Counted from the first letter of the stretch, positions 1 to 9,242 are shown. The stretch: 64,000 nucleotides of DNA from Glycomyces tenuis DSM 44171 (GCF_000427885.1 NZ_KE386600.1:149434-213433), one strand, 5' to 3'. Made by a program: numbers and translations. The notes: generated from the letters alone by a model not told the origin.

Positions 1-866
1 GTGGCGTCGCTGACCGCCCACAGCCACCCGAGCGCGCCCTGGGCGAGAGTGCGGCCTTCGCTGGTGAGGACGTCGCGGACGGCCTCCAGCCGGGCCAGGT
101 ACTCGGGGACGGGCCGGCCGTCCTCGAACAGGGTCTTCTCCCCGCCGCTGCCGCGGATGTCGTCGGGGCCGACCTTGGTCTCGGCGGTGTACTTGCCGGT
201 GAGCAGGCCCATCGCCAGCGGGCCGCGGTTGATGCAGGCCAGGTTCAGCCGCTCGCAGACCTCGACGACGTCGGTCTTGCCGCCCTTCATGACCGAGAAG
301 TCGTGCTGGACGGCGGTGCAGTGCTCGCCGCCTGCCCCCCATGCCTCGGCGCGGTCGGGGAAGTCGGTGCTCCACCCGTAGGCGCGGATCTTTCCCGCTT
401 CGACCAGGGACTCGAGCGCCTCGAGCTGCTCGGCGGCGCTGTCGACCGGGTGGTCGTTGAGGTGGAACTGGTAGAGGTCGATGTAGTCGGTGCCGAGTCG
501 GCGCAGGGACGCCTCGACCGCGTCGCGGAGGTATCGGGGTCCGTGCCCGGGCCCGGTGAAGACTTTGGTGTCCTCATCGAACCGGTTGCCCCACTTGGTC
601 GCGATGACGACCTGGTCCCGACGGCCCTCCAGGGCCCTGGACAGGACGCGCTCGCTGTGTCCGGCGCCGTAGAGGTCGGCGGTGTCGAAGAAGGTGACGC
701 CGAGGTCCAGAGCGCGGTGGACGGCGCGGACCGACTCGTCATCGTCCACCTCGCCCCAGCCGAGGGCGGTCCCGTCCGTGGTGAAGAACGGGCCGCCGAT
801 GGCCCAGCAGCCCATGCCGATCCCGCTGACTTCGATGCCGCTTCTTCCGAGTGTTCGTCTCATCAT
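1..866 (-). CDS. Aldo/keto reductase (3' end beyond window)
   Basis: NADPH-dependent oxidoreductase of the aldo/keto reductase superfamily, probably cytosolic. The reading frame is open to the window edge, so the C-terminus is missing (288 codons present). The start is the ATG at 866, beginning MMRRTLGRSGIEVSGIGMGC. The AKR catalytic tetrad is visible: D61 and Y66 in FDTADLYG, K91 in IATKWG, H135 in YQFH. The physiological substrate cannot be read from the sequence. It is preceded by a MerR-type promoter (separate entry), so it is probably induced by a small molecule or metal-sensing MerR regulator encoded elsewhere. Family call is secure. Confidence 0.9.
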   Translation of the reverse strand, partial: MMRRTLGRSGIEVSGIGMGCWAIGGPFFTTDGTALGWGEVDDDESVRAVHRALDLGVTFFDTADLYGAGHSERVLSRALEGRRDQVVIATKWGNRFDEDTKVFTGPGHGPRYLRDAVEASLRRLGTDYIDLYQFHLNDHPVDSAAEQLEALESLVEAGKIRAYGWSTDFPDRAEAWGAGGEHCTAVQHDFSVMKGGKTDVVEVCERLNLACINRGPLAMGLLTGKYTAETKVGPDDIRGSGGEKTLFEDGRPVPEYLARLEAVRDVLTSEGRTLAQGALGWLWAVSDA

Positions 867-873
867 GCCCTCG

Positions 874-904
874 ACGCTAGAACCTGGAGCGCACTCCAGG
901 TCAA
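874..904 (-). promoter_or_regulatory. MerR-family promoter/operator of the aldo/keto reductase
   Basis: Read on the minus strand: -35 TTGACC (899-904), a 19-base spacer, and -10 TAGCGT (874-879). The spacer contains the inverted repeat ACCTGGAG-N4-CTCCAGGT (882-901). An over-long 19-bp spacer filled by a dyad is the hallmark of MerR-type activators, which untwist the promoter. The TSS would fall only a few bases upstream of the ATG at 866, so the mRNA may be nearly leaderless. Confidence 0.75.
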
Positions 905-1181
905 ATCCTGTTTCAGGATTTCTTCGTTGCGAGGGCCGGAAGGTGTCGCACCCGGGCACGACAAGGCGAGTCCCGAACGGGCCGATGGCGCAGCAGTGCA
1001 CAAGGCGACGCCTCATTTGCTTCGGCGCCCTCGGTAGTAGTACTCGGGTACCTCTCGGCTTGCTCAGGTTCATGCGGTGAACCGATGATGGCGCGTTCGG
1101 CGGGCCGTAGCGTCGGAGACATCATCCACCCCTTGACCTGACGTGGATGTCCTTGCAGATCCCATGACTTCGGAGCTTTAA

Positions 1182-3584
1182 GTGACCAAAAGGGACTCCA
1201 TTCGTTTCCGATACTCCTATAACGACCTCACCCGGAACAAGGGCGTCAACCTGGCGCTGATCGTGATCCTGGTGCTCAGCGCCTTCCTGATGGCCACCGG
1301 CGCCATGCTCATCGAACGCACCCTCAGCTCGATGAGCGAGTTCTTCGACGAGGCCGCGCCTCCGCACTTCCTCCAGATGCACAAGGGGGAGTACGACCCG
1401 GCCGAACTCGAGCGCTTCGCGTCCGAGCACCCCGAGGTCGACGAGTGGCTGATCGAGGACATGCTCGGCTACGACAGCGCCGCGATCAGCTGGGAGCGCC
1501 CCTCCACCGGCGAAGGCGGCGACCTCTCCGAGAGCCTCATCGACAACCTGTTCGTCACCCAGAACTCGGAATTCGACTTCCTCATCGACCAGAACGGCGC
1601 CATCCCCGAACCCGGCGCCGGCGAGGTCTACGTGCCGGTGGCCTACGAGCAGCAGTTCGAGCTCGAGGCCGGCGACCTGCTTCGCGTGCGGACCGCCGAG
1701 GGCCTCCATGAGCTGCGCGTCGCCGGCTTCGTGCGCGACTCGCAGATGGCCTCCTCGCTGTCGCAGTCGACCCGCTTCCTCATCTCCGAGGACGACTTCG
1801 CGGCGATGTCCGCGGCCGGGGGCGCCATCCCCGAGATCATCGTGGAGTACCGGCTGACCGACACCTCCCTGGCCCAGGCCCTCCAGTCCGCGTACGAATC
1901 CGACGAGGCCCTGCCCAAGAACGGGGAGTCCGTCACCTACGACCTGTTGCTCATCATCAACGCCATCAGCAACGGACTCGTGGCCGCAGCGCTCATGTTC
2001 GCCGGCCTGCTGCTCGTCGCCATCGCGCTCCTCAACGCCCGCTTCGTCATCCGCGGGACACTCGAGGACGAGGTCCGTCAGATCGGTGCGATGAAGGCGA
2101 TCGGCCTGCCGGACCGCACCATCCGCGGCCTGTACCTGGCGAAGTACCGGGTGATGACCCTCATCGCGTGCGCCGTCGGCGGCGCCCTGGCGATCGCGGC
2201 CGTGCAGGTGCTCACCCGCACCGTCCAGGCCAACTACGGCGAAGCCGACGTCGGCCTCCTCACCGTGCTCGTGCCCGTCGCCGCGTTGGCGCTGGTCTAC
2301 GTGTTCGTCGTTGCCATCTGCCGCAGGATCTTCGGCAAGGTCCGCAAGATCGAGGTCGTCAACGCCCTCGTCCACGGCAGCACCCTCGACGACCGCCAGA
2401 CCGCGCGCCGCGCCAAGCGCGAGGCGAAGCGGGTGCGGCGCACCAGTCTCACCAGGTTCGGCGGTACGAGCCTCAACCGGCGGCTCGCCCTGCTCGACCT
2501 GCGGGCCGAGGCGCGACAGTGGGTGCTCATCCCGATCGTCATGTTCCTCGCCGCGGTGCTCATGACACTCCCGATGAACCTCCTCAGCACCTTCTCCGAC
2601 CCCGAGTTCATCACCTATATGGGCTCGCCCGAGAGCGACCTGCGCGCCGACCTGGAGCTCTCCGAGGACGTCGACGCCGTACGCGGAGACCTCCTCGCGG
2701 CGATGTCGTCCGACGAGCGGTTGGACAACGTGCGGGCCTTCGCCAACCTCCTGTACGAGACCGAGGGCGAGGAGGGCTGGGAGGTCCTGCGCGTCGAGGT
2801 GGGCGACTACTCCGACTCCGCCATGCCCTTCATCGAAGGCGGCCCGCCCGAGCCCGGTGAGATCGCCCTTTCGGCGATGAACGCCGAGAAGTACGGCCTG
2901 GCGACCGGGGACGAGCTCCTCGTCCGCCTCGACGGAGAATCGTCGAATCTCACCGTCAGCGGCGTCTACCAGGACATCACCGGCGGCGGCCTCTCGGCCA
3001 AGATGCAGGGCGAGGTCGACGCCGGCGCGGCGAGCTACACCGTCTTCGCCGACACCGCCGAGGGCGCCGACACCGCCGAACTCGTCTCGGAGTACGCCGA
3101 CGCGTTCCCCTCTGCCAAGGTGACCCCGATGCGCGAGTTCATGGAGCAGACGCTCTCGTACATCACCGGCGCGGTCCGCAGTGCCGCCGCGCTGACCTTC
3201 GCGTTCGCGCTCGGCGTGGCGCTGGTCATCACGAGCCTGTTCCTGAAGCTGCGGCTCGCCAGTGACCGGCAGAAGATGGGCATGCTCTCCGCCGTCGGCT
3301 TCTCCACGAACGAGATCATCGCGCAGGCGCGGGGCAAGACCCTCCTCGCCGTCGTCGTCGGCACCGTCCTGGGCACGGTGTTCGCGACCACCGGTGGCGA
3401 GAGCATCGCCGGGTCCTTCCTCTCCTTGGCGGGGCTGGGCATCGTCGACTTCCAGTTCCTTCCGAACCCGTGGCTCGTCTACCTCGCCTACCCGCTGCTG
3501 CTCATCAGTGCCGGATACCTCGGCGCCGTTTTCCTGACTTCGCGCCTCCGCGGCGCCGACAAGAGCTCATGGCTCAGAGGATGA
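1182..3584 (+). CDS. FtsX-type ABC transporter permease (large, two FtsX domains)
   Basis: Membrane permease of the MacB/LolE/FtsX type, 800 aa. The first membrane segment is at about residues 20-42, then an extracytoplasmic domain, a three-helix FtsX block at about 258-380, a further helix near 444-468, a second extracellular domain, and a C-terminal three-helix FtsX block at about 660-790. This duplicated layout is typical of actinobacterial antimicrobial-peptide or lipid exporters. The start is GTG with GGAG six bases upstream. The ATPase gene follows 14 bases after the stop. No dedicated sensor or regulator lies beside it; the 277 bases upstream (905-1181) show no gene. Confidence 0.88.
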   Translation: MTKRDSIRFRYSYNDLTRNKGVNLALIVILVLSAFLMATGAMLIERTLSSMSEFFDEAAPPHFLQMHKGEYDPAELERFASEHPEVDEWLIEDMLGYDSAAISWERPSTGEGGDLSESLIDNLFVTQNSEFDFLIDQNGAIPEPGAGEVYVPVAYEQQFELEAGDLLRVRTAEGLHELRVAGFVRDSQMASSLSQSTRFLISEDDFAAMSAAGGAIPEIIVEYRLTDTSLAQALQSAYESDEALPKNGESVTYDLLLIINAISNGLVAAALMFAGLLLVAIALLNARFVIRGTLEDEVRQIGAMKAIGLPDRTIRGLYLAKYRVMTLIACAVGGALAIAAVQVLTRTVQANYGEADVGLLTVLVPVAALALVYVFVVAICRRIFGKVRKIEVVNALVHGSTLDDRQTARRAKREAKRVRRTSLTRFGGTSLNRRLALLDLRAEARQWVLIPIVMFLAAVLMTLPMNLLSTFSDPEFITYMGSPESDLRADLELSEDVDAVRGDLLAAMSSDERLDNVRAFANLLYETEGEEGWEVLRVEVGDYSDSAMPFIEGGPPEPGEIALSAMNAEKYGLATGDELLVRLDGESSNLTVSGVYQDITGGGLSAKMQGEVDAGAASYTVFADTAEGADTAELVSEYADAFPSAKVTPMREFMEQTLSYITGAVRSAAALTFAFALGVALVITSLFLKLRLASDRQKMGMLSAVGFSTNEIIAQARGKTLLAVVVGTVLGTVFATTGGESIAGSFLSLAGLGIVDFQFLPNPWLVYLAYPLLLISAGYLGAVFLTSRLRGADKSSWLRG

Positions 3585-3598
3585 AAGAAGGACCGATC

Positions 3599-4369
3599 AT
3601 GTCGAACGACCACCGCATCACCCTGGAATGCACGGACCTCAGCAAGACCTACTTCTCGACCGACCCGCCCAGCCAGGTCCTGCACGGCATCGACCTCGCC
3701 GTGCGGACCGGCGAGTTCCTCGTCGTCATGGGCGCCTCCGGATCGGGGAAATCCACACTGCTGTACAGCATCAGCGGCATGGACCGACCCACGAGCGGCA
3801 ACGTCCTGCTGGAAGGCCGAGAGCTCACCTCCCTCGACGACGCCGAGATGAGCCGGGTCCGGCTCACTCGCATGGGCTTCATCTTCCAGCAGGCGTACTT
3901 CCTGAGCAACCTCAACCTCCAGGACAACATCCTGCTGCCGGCGCTCAAGGCCGCGCCCGAGGACAAGGACGGCGTGATCAAGCGCGTCGACGCCCTCATG
4001 GAGCGGTTCGGCATCGACCACGTGAAGCGCCACGGCGTCACCCAGGTCTCCGGCGGGCAGCTCCAGCGGGCCTCGATCTGCCGGGCGCTCGCGGGCGAGC
4101 CTGCCGTGCTGTTCGCCGACGAGCCCACCGGCGCCCTCAACAGCAGCATGTCCACCGAGGTCATGAACGCCCTCACCGACGTCCACGGCGACGGCACCAC
4201 CATCGTCATGGTCACCCACGACCCCGCCTGCGCCGCTAGAGCCGACCGCGTGGTCTACCTCCGCGACGGCCTCCTCATCGACACCCGCGAACAGGGCCCG
4301 TGGACCGAAGACCAAGCGAAACAACGGGAAGACGACCTGTTCGCCTGGCTGAGCGACAAAGGATTCTGA
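3599..4369 (+). CDS. ABC transporter ATP-binding protein (LolD/MacB type)
   Basis: Cytoplasmic ATPase partner of the preceding permease, 256 aa. Walker A is GASGSGKST (about 45-53), Q-loop FQQAYFL, signature VSGGQ (150-154), Walker B LFADEPTGAL with the catalytic Glu at about 175, and the H-loop His in VTHD (about 207). The EPTGALN stretch after Walker B is typical of the MacB/LolD/SalX family, which pairs with FtsX-type permeases. The start is the ATG preceded by AAGAAGGA; an upstream in-frame ATG has no ribosome site and would overlap the permease. Export of a peptide, lipid or drug is likely, but the cargo is unknown. Confidence 0.92.
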   Translation: MSNDHRITLECTDLSKTYFSTDPPSQVLHGIDLAVRTGEFLVVMGASGSGKSTLLYSISGMDRPTSGNVLLEGRELTSLDDAEMSRVRLTRMGFIFQQAYFLSNLNLQDNILLPALKAAPEDKDGVIKRVDALMERFGIDHVKRHGVTQVSGGQLQRASICRALAGEPAVLFADEPTGALNSSMSTEVMNALTDVHGDGTTIVMVTHDPACAARADRVVYLRDGLLIDTREQGPWTEDQAKQREDDLFAWLSDKGF

Positions 4370-4419
4370 ACACCCTCGGAAACGATCAGCGACCGAGGCC
4401 GCAGAGCGCCTGGGCAACC

Positions 4420-4445
4420 GGGGCGGGGCCGCACGGCCCCGCCCC
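4420..4445 (+). terminator. GC-rich hairpin after the ABC exporter operon
   Basis: Perfect 11-bp stem (GGGGCGGGGCC / GGCCCCGCCCC) with a GCAC tetraloop, 50 bases after the ATPase stop. There is no U-tract, as is common in GC-rich actinobacteria. Confidence 0.65.
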
Positions 4446-4592
4446 CGCAGGACGGCGGCGAGGTGCGAGTGCCGATCGAAATTCAAGCGCCGAATCCGCA
4501 GCACGACCGCAGTGCGGATGCGGCGCCGGTCGGGGACCCGAGCCGGCGAGGTCGCGACGATCGCCGAGGATCCGGCGTCGGCCCGGGGCTCC

Positions 4593-4605
4593 TACACTGG
4601 CCGCA
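4593..4605 (+). promoter_or_regulatory. -10 element of a probable leaderless promoter
   Basis: TACACT (4593-4598) lies six bases before the ATG at 4605, placing the transcription start on or next to the A of the start codon. No ribosome-binding site is present upstream of this ATG, which fits a leaderless message. Confidence 0.5.
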
Positions 4606-5954
4606 TGTCGCATTCCGATGGTCCCGGTTCAGGAGCCGGTCCGGTCGAGCGGCGCTTCGCCTTGGATACGGGAGTCGTTGTCGGCCGTGTCGATGGCGAT
4701 GTGGTCCGGGCGCTCGGCATCCCCTACGCGGAGGCGACACGGTTCGCCCCTCCCGTCCCGATCAAGCGATACGAAGCGCCGGTCGAAGCATTCCATCGGG
4801 CCCTGGCCGCGCCGCAGCTGCCGCCGAAACTGTTCGATCGGTTGATCAGCGGCGACGACCTGGGCACGGATGAGCACTGTCAACGGTTGTCGGTCACCGC
4901 TCCGGCCGACCTCGGCGACGACGAGCGGCTGCCGGTGATGGTCTGGATCCACGGCGGCGGCAACGTCGCCGGTGCCGGCGATCTCGCCCAGTACGATCCG
5001 CGCGCTCTGGTGGTCGAACAGCGGGTGGTCGTCGTCGCGGTCACCTTCCGGCTCGGGATGCTCGGCTTTCTCGGCGACGGCGCCGACGTGCCGGCGAACC
5101 TCGGCTTGCTCGACCAGCTGATCGCATTGCGTTGGGTACGGGACAACATCGCCGCGTTCGGCGGCGATCCCGATGCGGTCACGGTGTTCGGCCAATCCTC
5201 AGGCGCGGATGCCATCGCTCATCTGATGATCAGCGACGGCGCCGAGGACCTGTTCGGGAGAGTGATCCTGCAAAGCGCCCCCTTGGGCGTCACTGCGAGT
5301 CGAGCCGCCATGACCGAGGCGATGATCGCGGCGGTCGGCACGCCGCCGCGGGACGCCCCGGTCGAGGAGGTCCTCGCGATGCAGCCGGTGGCCGAGCATG
5401 CGGCCCGGCGCTTCGGGAAGGCGGCCAGGATGCCGTTCGGTGTGCAGCACGGATTCCCGCCGGTCCCGGGCGAGGCCGATCTGGATGCGGCGTGGCGAGA
5501 GGCGGCCCGACGCATCGATGTCCTGATCGGCTGCACGCTGGACGAGACCGGAATAATCGCGGCCCTCGTTCCGGCCCTGCACCGCGTGTTCCGGGCGCCG
5601 GCGCTCGGCCGTGCCACGCGGCGGCTGCTGACCGCGTCGCTCACTCGATCCATGTACGACACGCCCGCCCGGCAGTTCGCCGACCGGCACCGGTCCTGGG
5701 GTGGTCGTGCGCATCGGTACCGCATGATGTGGCGACCGGACGGCAACGGCTTCGGGGCCGCGCACCTCACCGATCTGCCGCTCCTGCTCGGCACCCGCGA
5801 GTCATGGGAAGGCGCTGCGCTCCTGGGGTCTGCGGATTGGTCCGACATGGACCGCCGCGGCCGCCTCGTCCGTGGTGTCTGGGCCGAATTCGCCCGCACC
5901 GGCTCGGTGCCGGACTTGCAGAAGAACGACACGATCGCCTTTCCGTCGCCCTGA
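4605..5954 (+). CDS. Carboxylesterase, type B family
   Basis: Serine hydrolase of the carboxylesterase/cholinesterase family, 449 aa, slightly shorter than the usual 490-550. The oxyanion loop HGGGN is at 116-120 and the nucleophile elbow FGQSSGAD gives S198. A Glu in CTLDETG (about 313) and a His in AAHLTDLP near the C-terminus complete the expected triad. There is no signal peptide, so it is probably cytosolic. The start ATG 4605 is chosen because it sits at a -10 element; an upstream in-frame ATG (4512) adds 31 residues without family similarity. It is monocistronic. The natural ester is unknown. Confidence 0.85.
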   Translation: MSHSDGPGSGAGPVERRFALDTGVVVGRVDGDVVRALGIPYAEATRFAPPVPIKRYEAPVEAFHRALAAPQLPPKLFDRLISGDDLGTDEHCQRLSVTAPADLGDDERLPVMVWIHGGGNVAGAGDLAQYDPRALVVEQRVVVVAVTFRLGMLGFLGDGADVPANLGLLDQLIALRWVRDNIAAFGGDPDAVTVFGQSSGADAIAHLMISDGAEDLFGRVILQSAPLGVTASRAAMTEAMIAAVGTPPRDAPVEEVLAMQPVAEHAARRFGKAARMPFGVQHGFPPVPGEADLDAAWREAARRIDVLIGCTLDETGIIAALVPALHRVFRAPALGRATRRLLTASLTRSMYDTPARQFADRHRSWGGRAHRYRMMWRPDGNGFGAAHLTDLPLLLGTRESWEGAALLGSADWSDMDRRGRLVRGVWAEFARTGSVPDLQKNDTIAFPSP

Positions 5955-6229
5955 TGGGCCTGACATGGACCTGGTGTGGTCGAGTTCGCCTGATTGTTCC
6001 GGGAGGCACCGGCCCCACTTCCGGCGCTCGGCCGGGGCTCGAGACGCGCGTCGGAGACCGATACGGACGGCCAGGACCACGCCTGCCTCCGTCGCAGTCC
6101 AGCCGAACGCCCATCCCGCCCCCCAAGCGCCTCAGGTCATCGGGGGCCGACGCTCGCGGGAACCGACTTCCTGGAATCCCTCCTGAGGCCGATGAACCTG
6201 GACGACCGGGCCGTGACAGCCCGTAATGA

Positions 6230-6928
6230 TCACTCGCGCTTGGCGAGGGCCTCGCGGCGGATCCACTGCGGGAGTGTGGGGTTGTCGGCCGTGGTGATGA
6301 CGCCGACGGTCTTGCGGACATAGCGGTCGTCGTCCAGCAGCGACAGCATGCCCGCCGCCAGATCGACGCGCGCGGTGTAGCGACCGTCGGCGCGGCCTTC
6401 GACGAGCGTGTAGTCGGTGACCGACGGCAGGTGGTAGAGCCCACTGGGCCGCACGATGGTCCAGTCCAGATCGTCATCGCGCAGCAGTGCCTCCATCCGC
6501 CGCATGTCGTCGTACAGCGACTTGCCCAGGACGTTGGTGACATATGGCAGCAGCAGCCGGTTGAACAAGAAGCCGGCATCGGCGTACGGCTGCGGTTCGA
6601 CCCCGGTCGAACTGATCACCGCGATGCGGCGCAGGCGGTGTCGGTGCATCGCGGCCGCGATGTTGGCTGTCCCGCGTGAATAGGTGGTGATCGGTTCCTT
6701 CCCGGCCGGCACCCCGAGTGCCGACAGGACGGCGTCCCCTCTCGCCACGACGGCGTCGACCGCGTCCTGGTCGAGCACGTCCGCGCCGATCACGTCGAGT
6801 CGGCCATGTCGCAGCGGAAACGAGTCCGGGTTCCGGGTGGCGGCGGTGACGTGATGACCGGCGTCGATCGCCTGACGAGTGAGCAGGCGGCCGGTCGGGC
6901 CATTGGCTCCGAAGATCGCGATGCGCAT
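6230..6928 (-). CDS. NAD(P)-binding NmrA-like epimerase/dehydratase family protein
   Basis: Atypical short-chain dehydrogenase, 232 aa. It starts MRIAIFGANGPTGRLL, a GxxGxxG dinucleotide-binding loop at 7-13, and has the NmrA-like ordering (VISSTGVEPQPY, TIVRPSGLYHLP). The start ATG has GGAAGG upstream; a longer frame to 7060 has no support. It lies just downstream of the ECF41 sigma factor gene. Families of this type (epimerase/oxidoreductase) are classic ECF41 neighbours, so a shared regulon is likely. The reaction is unknown. The 275 bases between this gene and the esterase (5955-6229) hold no recognisable gene. Confidence 0.82.
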   Translation of the reverse strand: MRIAIFGANGPTGRLLTRQAIDAGHHVTAATRNPDSFPLRHGRLDVIGADVLDQDAVDAVVARGDAVLSALGVPAGKEPITTYSRGTANIAAAMHRHRLRRIAVISSTGVEPQPYADAGFLFNRLLLPYVTNVLGKSLYDDMRRMEALLRDDDLDWTIVRPSGLYHLPSVTDYTLVEGRADGRYTARVDLAAGMLSLLDDDRYVRKTVGVITTADNPTLPQWIRREALAKRE

Positions 6929-6977
6929 GATGTTCGTCCTTCCTAGACCATGTCCGGGTGACCTGACCGGCTGACGG

Positions 6978-7913
6978 TCACCACGATTCGATGAGGGGGT
7001 CTGCGTGCTCGACCCGTCGCCACCGCTCGGTGAGACGTCCGAGCCGGTCGGTGTCGGCAATGCTCACCACGCTCGCGATCTTGTCGCCGCGAGTCTCCAA
7101 GACCGCCAGGCCCACCACCTTGTCGCCGAGCGTCGCCAGGACCGCGGGAAGGCCGTTGACCATGTCGGCGTGGATCGCGGGGCGGCCGCCGGCCAGTCTC
7201 CGCTTCGCCGGAGTCGGCCTGAAGGCGGCCCGCACCACCGCGGCGATCTGTTCGGGGACCGTGTAGCTCAGCAGGTGCTCGGTCAAGCCCAGCCCGTCGA
7301 AGACCGCGGTCGTGTCATCGGTCAGCAACGCCACCAGCCGTTCGGTGCGGCCCGAGGCCGCAGCGTCGACGAACGCTTCGGCGATGCGCCGGGCGGCGGC
7401 ACGGTCGGCCGTGTGGACGTTGCGCGCGACCCTGACACGGCTTCGCGCCCGGTGGGCGTGCTGCTGGCTGGCCGAGACACTGATGTCGAGGATTTCGGCG
7501 ATCTCGGCGTGGCGGTGGGAGAACGCCTCGCGCAGGACGTAGACGGCCCGCTCGATCGGCGCTAGGCGCTCCAGGAGCATCAGCACCGCCAAGCTCACCG
7601 ACTCGCGCTGCTCGGCGGTGTCGGCCGGGCCCAGCATCGGATCGCCATCGAGCAGCGGCTCGGGCATCCAGATGCCGACCGAGCGCTCGCGCCTGGCCCG
7701 CGCCGAGCGGAGCCGGTCGAGCGAGAGATTGGTGACCGTCTTGGTCAGCCACGCCTCGGGCACCGGAATGCGCTCGGCGTCGGCGGCCTGCCAGCGCACG
7801 AAGGCGTCCTGCACGACGTCTTCGGCGTCGGCGGCCGAGCCGAGCAGTCGGTACGCGAGCGAGGCCAACCGGTTCCGGTTGGCCTCGAAGCACTCCACGG
7901 TGGCAGCGTCCAT
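6978..7913 (-). CDS. sigJ: ECF41-type sigma factor with C-terminal SnoaL-like domain
   Basis: RNA polymerase sigma factor, 311 aa. Sigma-2 region is at about 1-90 (NRLASLAYRLLGSAADAEDV), then the ECF41 marker VGIWMPEPLLDGDP, sigma-4 region at about 115-165, and a SnoaL/NTF2-like domain at 185-300. In ECF41 the fused C-terminal domain replaces a separate anti-sigma factor. The canonical DGGGK motif appears degenerate here (FDGLGLTEH), as does the NPDKL motif (IADTDRLGRL), which may alter self-inhibition. The start ATG 7913 lies 10 bases after the upstream oxidoreductase stop, indicating an operon. No anti-sigma gene is adjacent. The symbol is by analogy to mycobacterial SigJ. Confidence 0.9.
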   Translation of the reverse strand: MDAATVECFEANRNRLASLAYRLLGSAADAEDVVQDAFVRWQAADAERIPVPEAWLTKTVTNLSLDRLRSARARRERSVGIWMPEPLLDGDPMLGPADTAEQRESVSLAVLMLLERLAPIERAVYVLREAFSHRHAEIAEILDISVSASQQHAHRARSRVRVARNVHTADRAAARRIAEAFVDAAASGRTERLVALLTDDTTAVFDGLGLTEHLLSYTVPEQIAAVVRAAFRPTPAKRRLAGGRPAIHADMVNGLPAVLATLGDKVVGLAVLETRGDKIASVVSIADTDRLGRLTERWRRVEHADPLIESW

Positions 7914-7923
7914 GGGCACTGCC

Positions 7924-9111
7924 CTAGGCGGCGAGCGTGTTCGTCGCGCGGTCGACCTCGGCGGCCAAGCGGTACTTGCGGGTGGGCATGCCGAAGGTCG
8001 GGTGGGCCGCTCCCCATGCGGCGCCTTTGAGAACGGCGCCCTTGACACGGGCGGCCTTGCGCCCGAGCAATGCCCCGGTCCTCGATCGCGCGTCGCCGTC
8101 GACCAGTTGGAAGATCGCGTCGTCGCGTCCGAGGCTGATGTGGTTGCCGATATAGGACAGCTTGACGATCGGGGCCTTGCGACCGGTCAGATCCTCGATG
8201 ATCGCGGCGATCGCCCGCTTGCTCGTAGGTCCCGCCGAAGCGCAGGACATCGGCAGCGGCCGGCCGTTCTCGGCGATGGCGTAGGCGCAGTCGCCTGCGA
8301 CGAAGACGTCGGGGTGCGAGAGTGACCGCATCTGGCGATCAACCGCGATCTGTCCGGTCGCCGCGACGGCGAGACCGCTGGCGGCGGCGATGGGGTGAAC
8401 GGCGAAACCGGCGGTCCACACGGTCGCGTCAGAGGCGATGTCGGTGCCGCCCGAGACGACCCCCGCCGCCTCGACGCGGTCGACGGTGGTGTGCTCGCGG
8501 ATCGCGATGCCGAACCGATCGAACGCCCGCAGCAGGTGGCGGCGGGCCTTGGAGCCCAGCCATCCGCCCAGCTCGCCACTGGTGGCGAGGGTGATCTGGA
8601 ACCCGGGCCGGGATTCGGCGAGTTCAGTGGCGGTCTCGATCGCGGTCAGGTTGCCGCCGACTACCACCACCTTCCCGTGCCCGCCCAGCTCGTCCAAGCG
8701 CCGCCGAAGCCGCAATGCCGCCGGCCGCCCGGCGACGTGGAAGGCGTGCTCGTTCACCCCCGGGACACCGTGGTCGGCGACGGTGCTGCCGAGCGCGTAG
8801 AGCAAGGTGTCGTACTGGAGCCGGTCGCTGCCTTGGTCGCCTTCGACGTGCACGATCCGCCGATCAGGGTCGACGCCGGTCACTCGCGCGAGCCGTATCC
8901 GGATGCCGGTGCCCGCGAAGACCTTCGACAACGGCCGGTGCGGAAGTTCCTGCCCGGCGGCGAGCTGATGATTGCGCAACCGCTCGACGAAATCGGCTTC
9001 AGCGTTCACGACGGTGATCTCAACTTCGTCGGAACGGAGCTGACGGGCCAAGTATCCGGCCGAGAATGCCCCTGCGTACCCGGCGCCGAGGACGAGGATC
9101 CGGTGCTTCAT
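7924..9111 (-). CDS. FAD-dependent NAD(P)H oxidoreductase (NDH-2-like)
   Basis: Pyridine nucleotide-disulfide-type flavoprotein, 395 aa, of the NDH-2/AIF-like group. The N-terminal FAD motif is VLGAGYAGAFSAGYLAR, a second Rossmann motif is VVVGGNLTAIETATELAE, and the C-terminal FAD motif is DVFVAGDCAYAI. No CxxxxC redox pair is seen, so it is not a disulfide reductase. The start MKHRIL has AGGAG about seven bases upstream; the longer frame to 9276 overlaps repeat DNA. It is the first gene of the operon with the ECF41 sigma factor and the NmrA-like gene, and probably a main target of that sigma. Substrate is unknown. Confidence 0.85.
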   Translation of the reverse strand: MKHRILVLGAGYAGAFSAGYLARQLRSDEVEITVVNAEADFVERLRNHQLAAGQELPHRPLSKVFAGTGIRIRLARVTGVDPDRRIVHVEGDQGSDRLQYDTLLYALGSTVADHGVPGVNEHAFHVAGRPAALRLRRRLDELGGHGKVVVVGGNLTAIETATELAESRPGFQITLATSGELGGWLGSKARRHLLRAFDRFGIAIREHTTVDRVEAAGVVSGGTDIASDATVWTAGFAVHPIAAASGLAVAATGQIAVDRQMRSLSHPDVFVAGDCAYAIAENGRPLPMSCASAGPTSKRAIAAIIEDLTGRKAPIVKLSYIGNHISLGRDDAIFQLVDGDARSRTGALLGRKAARVKGAVLKGAAWGAAHPTFGMPTRKYRLAAEVDRATNTLAA

Positions 9112-9144
9112 GGTGTTGCTCCTGTCTGATTCGTCTGCCCCTTT

Positions 9145-9171
9145 AACGAGACAGCGCTCAAATCCATGACA
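9145..9171 (-). promoter_or_regulatory. Candidate ECF41-dependent promoter
   Basis: Minus strand: TGTCATG (9165-9171), a 16-base spacer and CGTT (9145-9148), about 34 bases before the oxidoreductase start. The published ECF41 target consensus is TGTCACA around -35 and CGTC around -10. This copy differs at two positions in the first box and one in the second. Position and spacing fit autoregulation of the operon. Confidence 0.45.
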
Positions 9172-9242
9172 GAACCGCTCCGGGACCCGTGCCGAGATCG
9201 ACCCGACGGCCGGTGCCAATCGCCGCAACGCGAGCCGCACGC

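Noticed and set aside
1122..2375. Long minus-strand frames opposite the ABC permease and opposite the catabolic genes (for example 35811-37922, 40386-42947, 44444-46162)
   Set aside because: They are rich in Arg/Asp/Gly/Ala/Val without family motifs and lie exactly opposite well-supported genes; they are GC-codon shadows.
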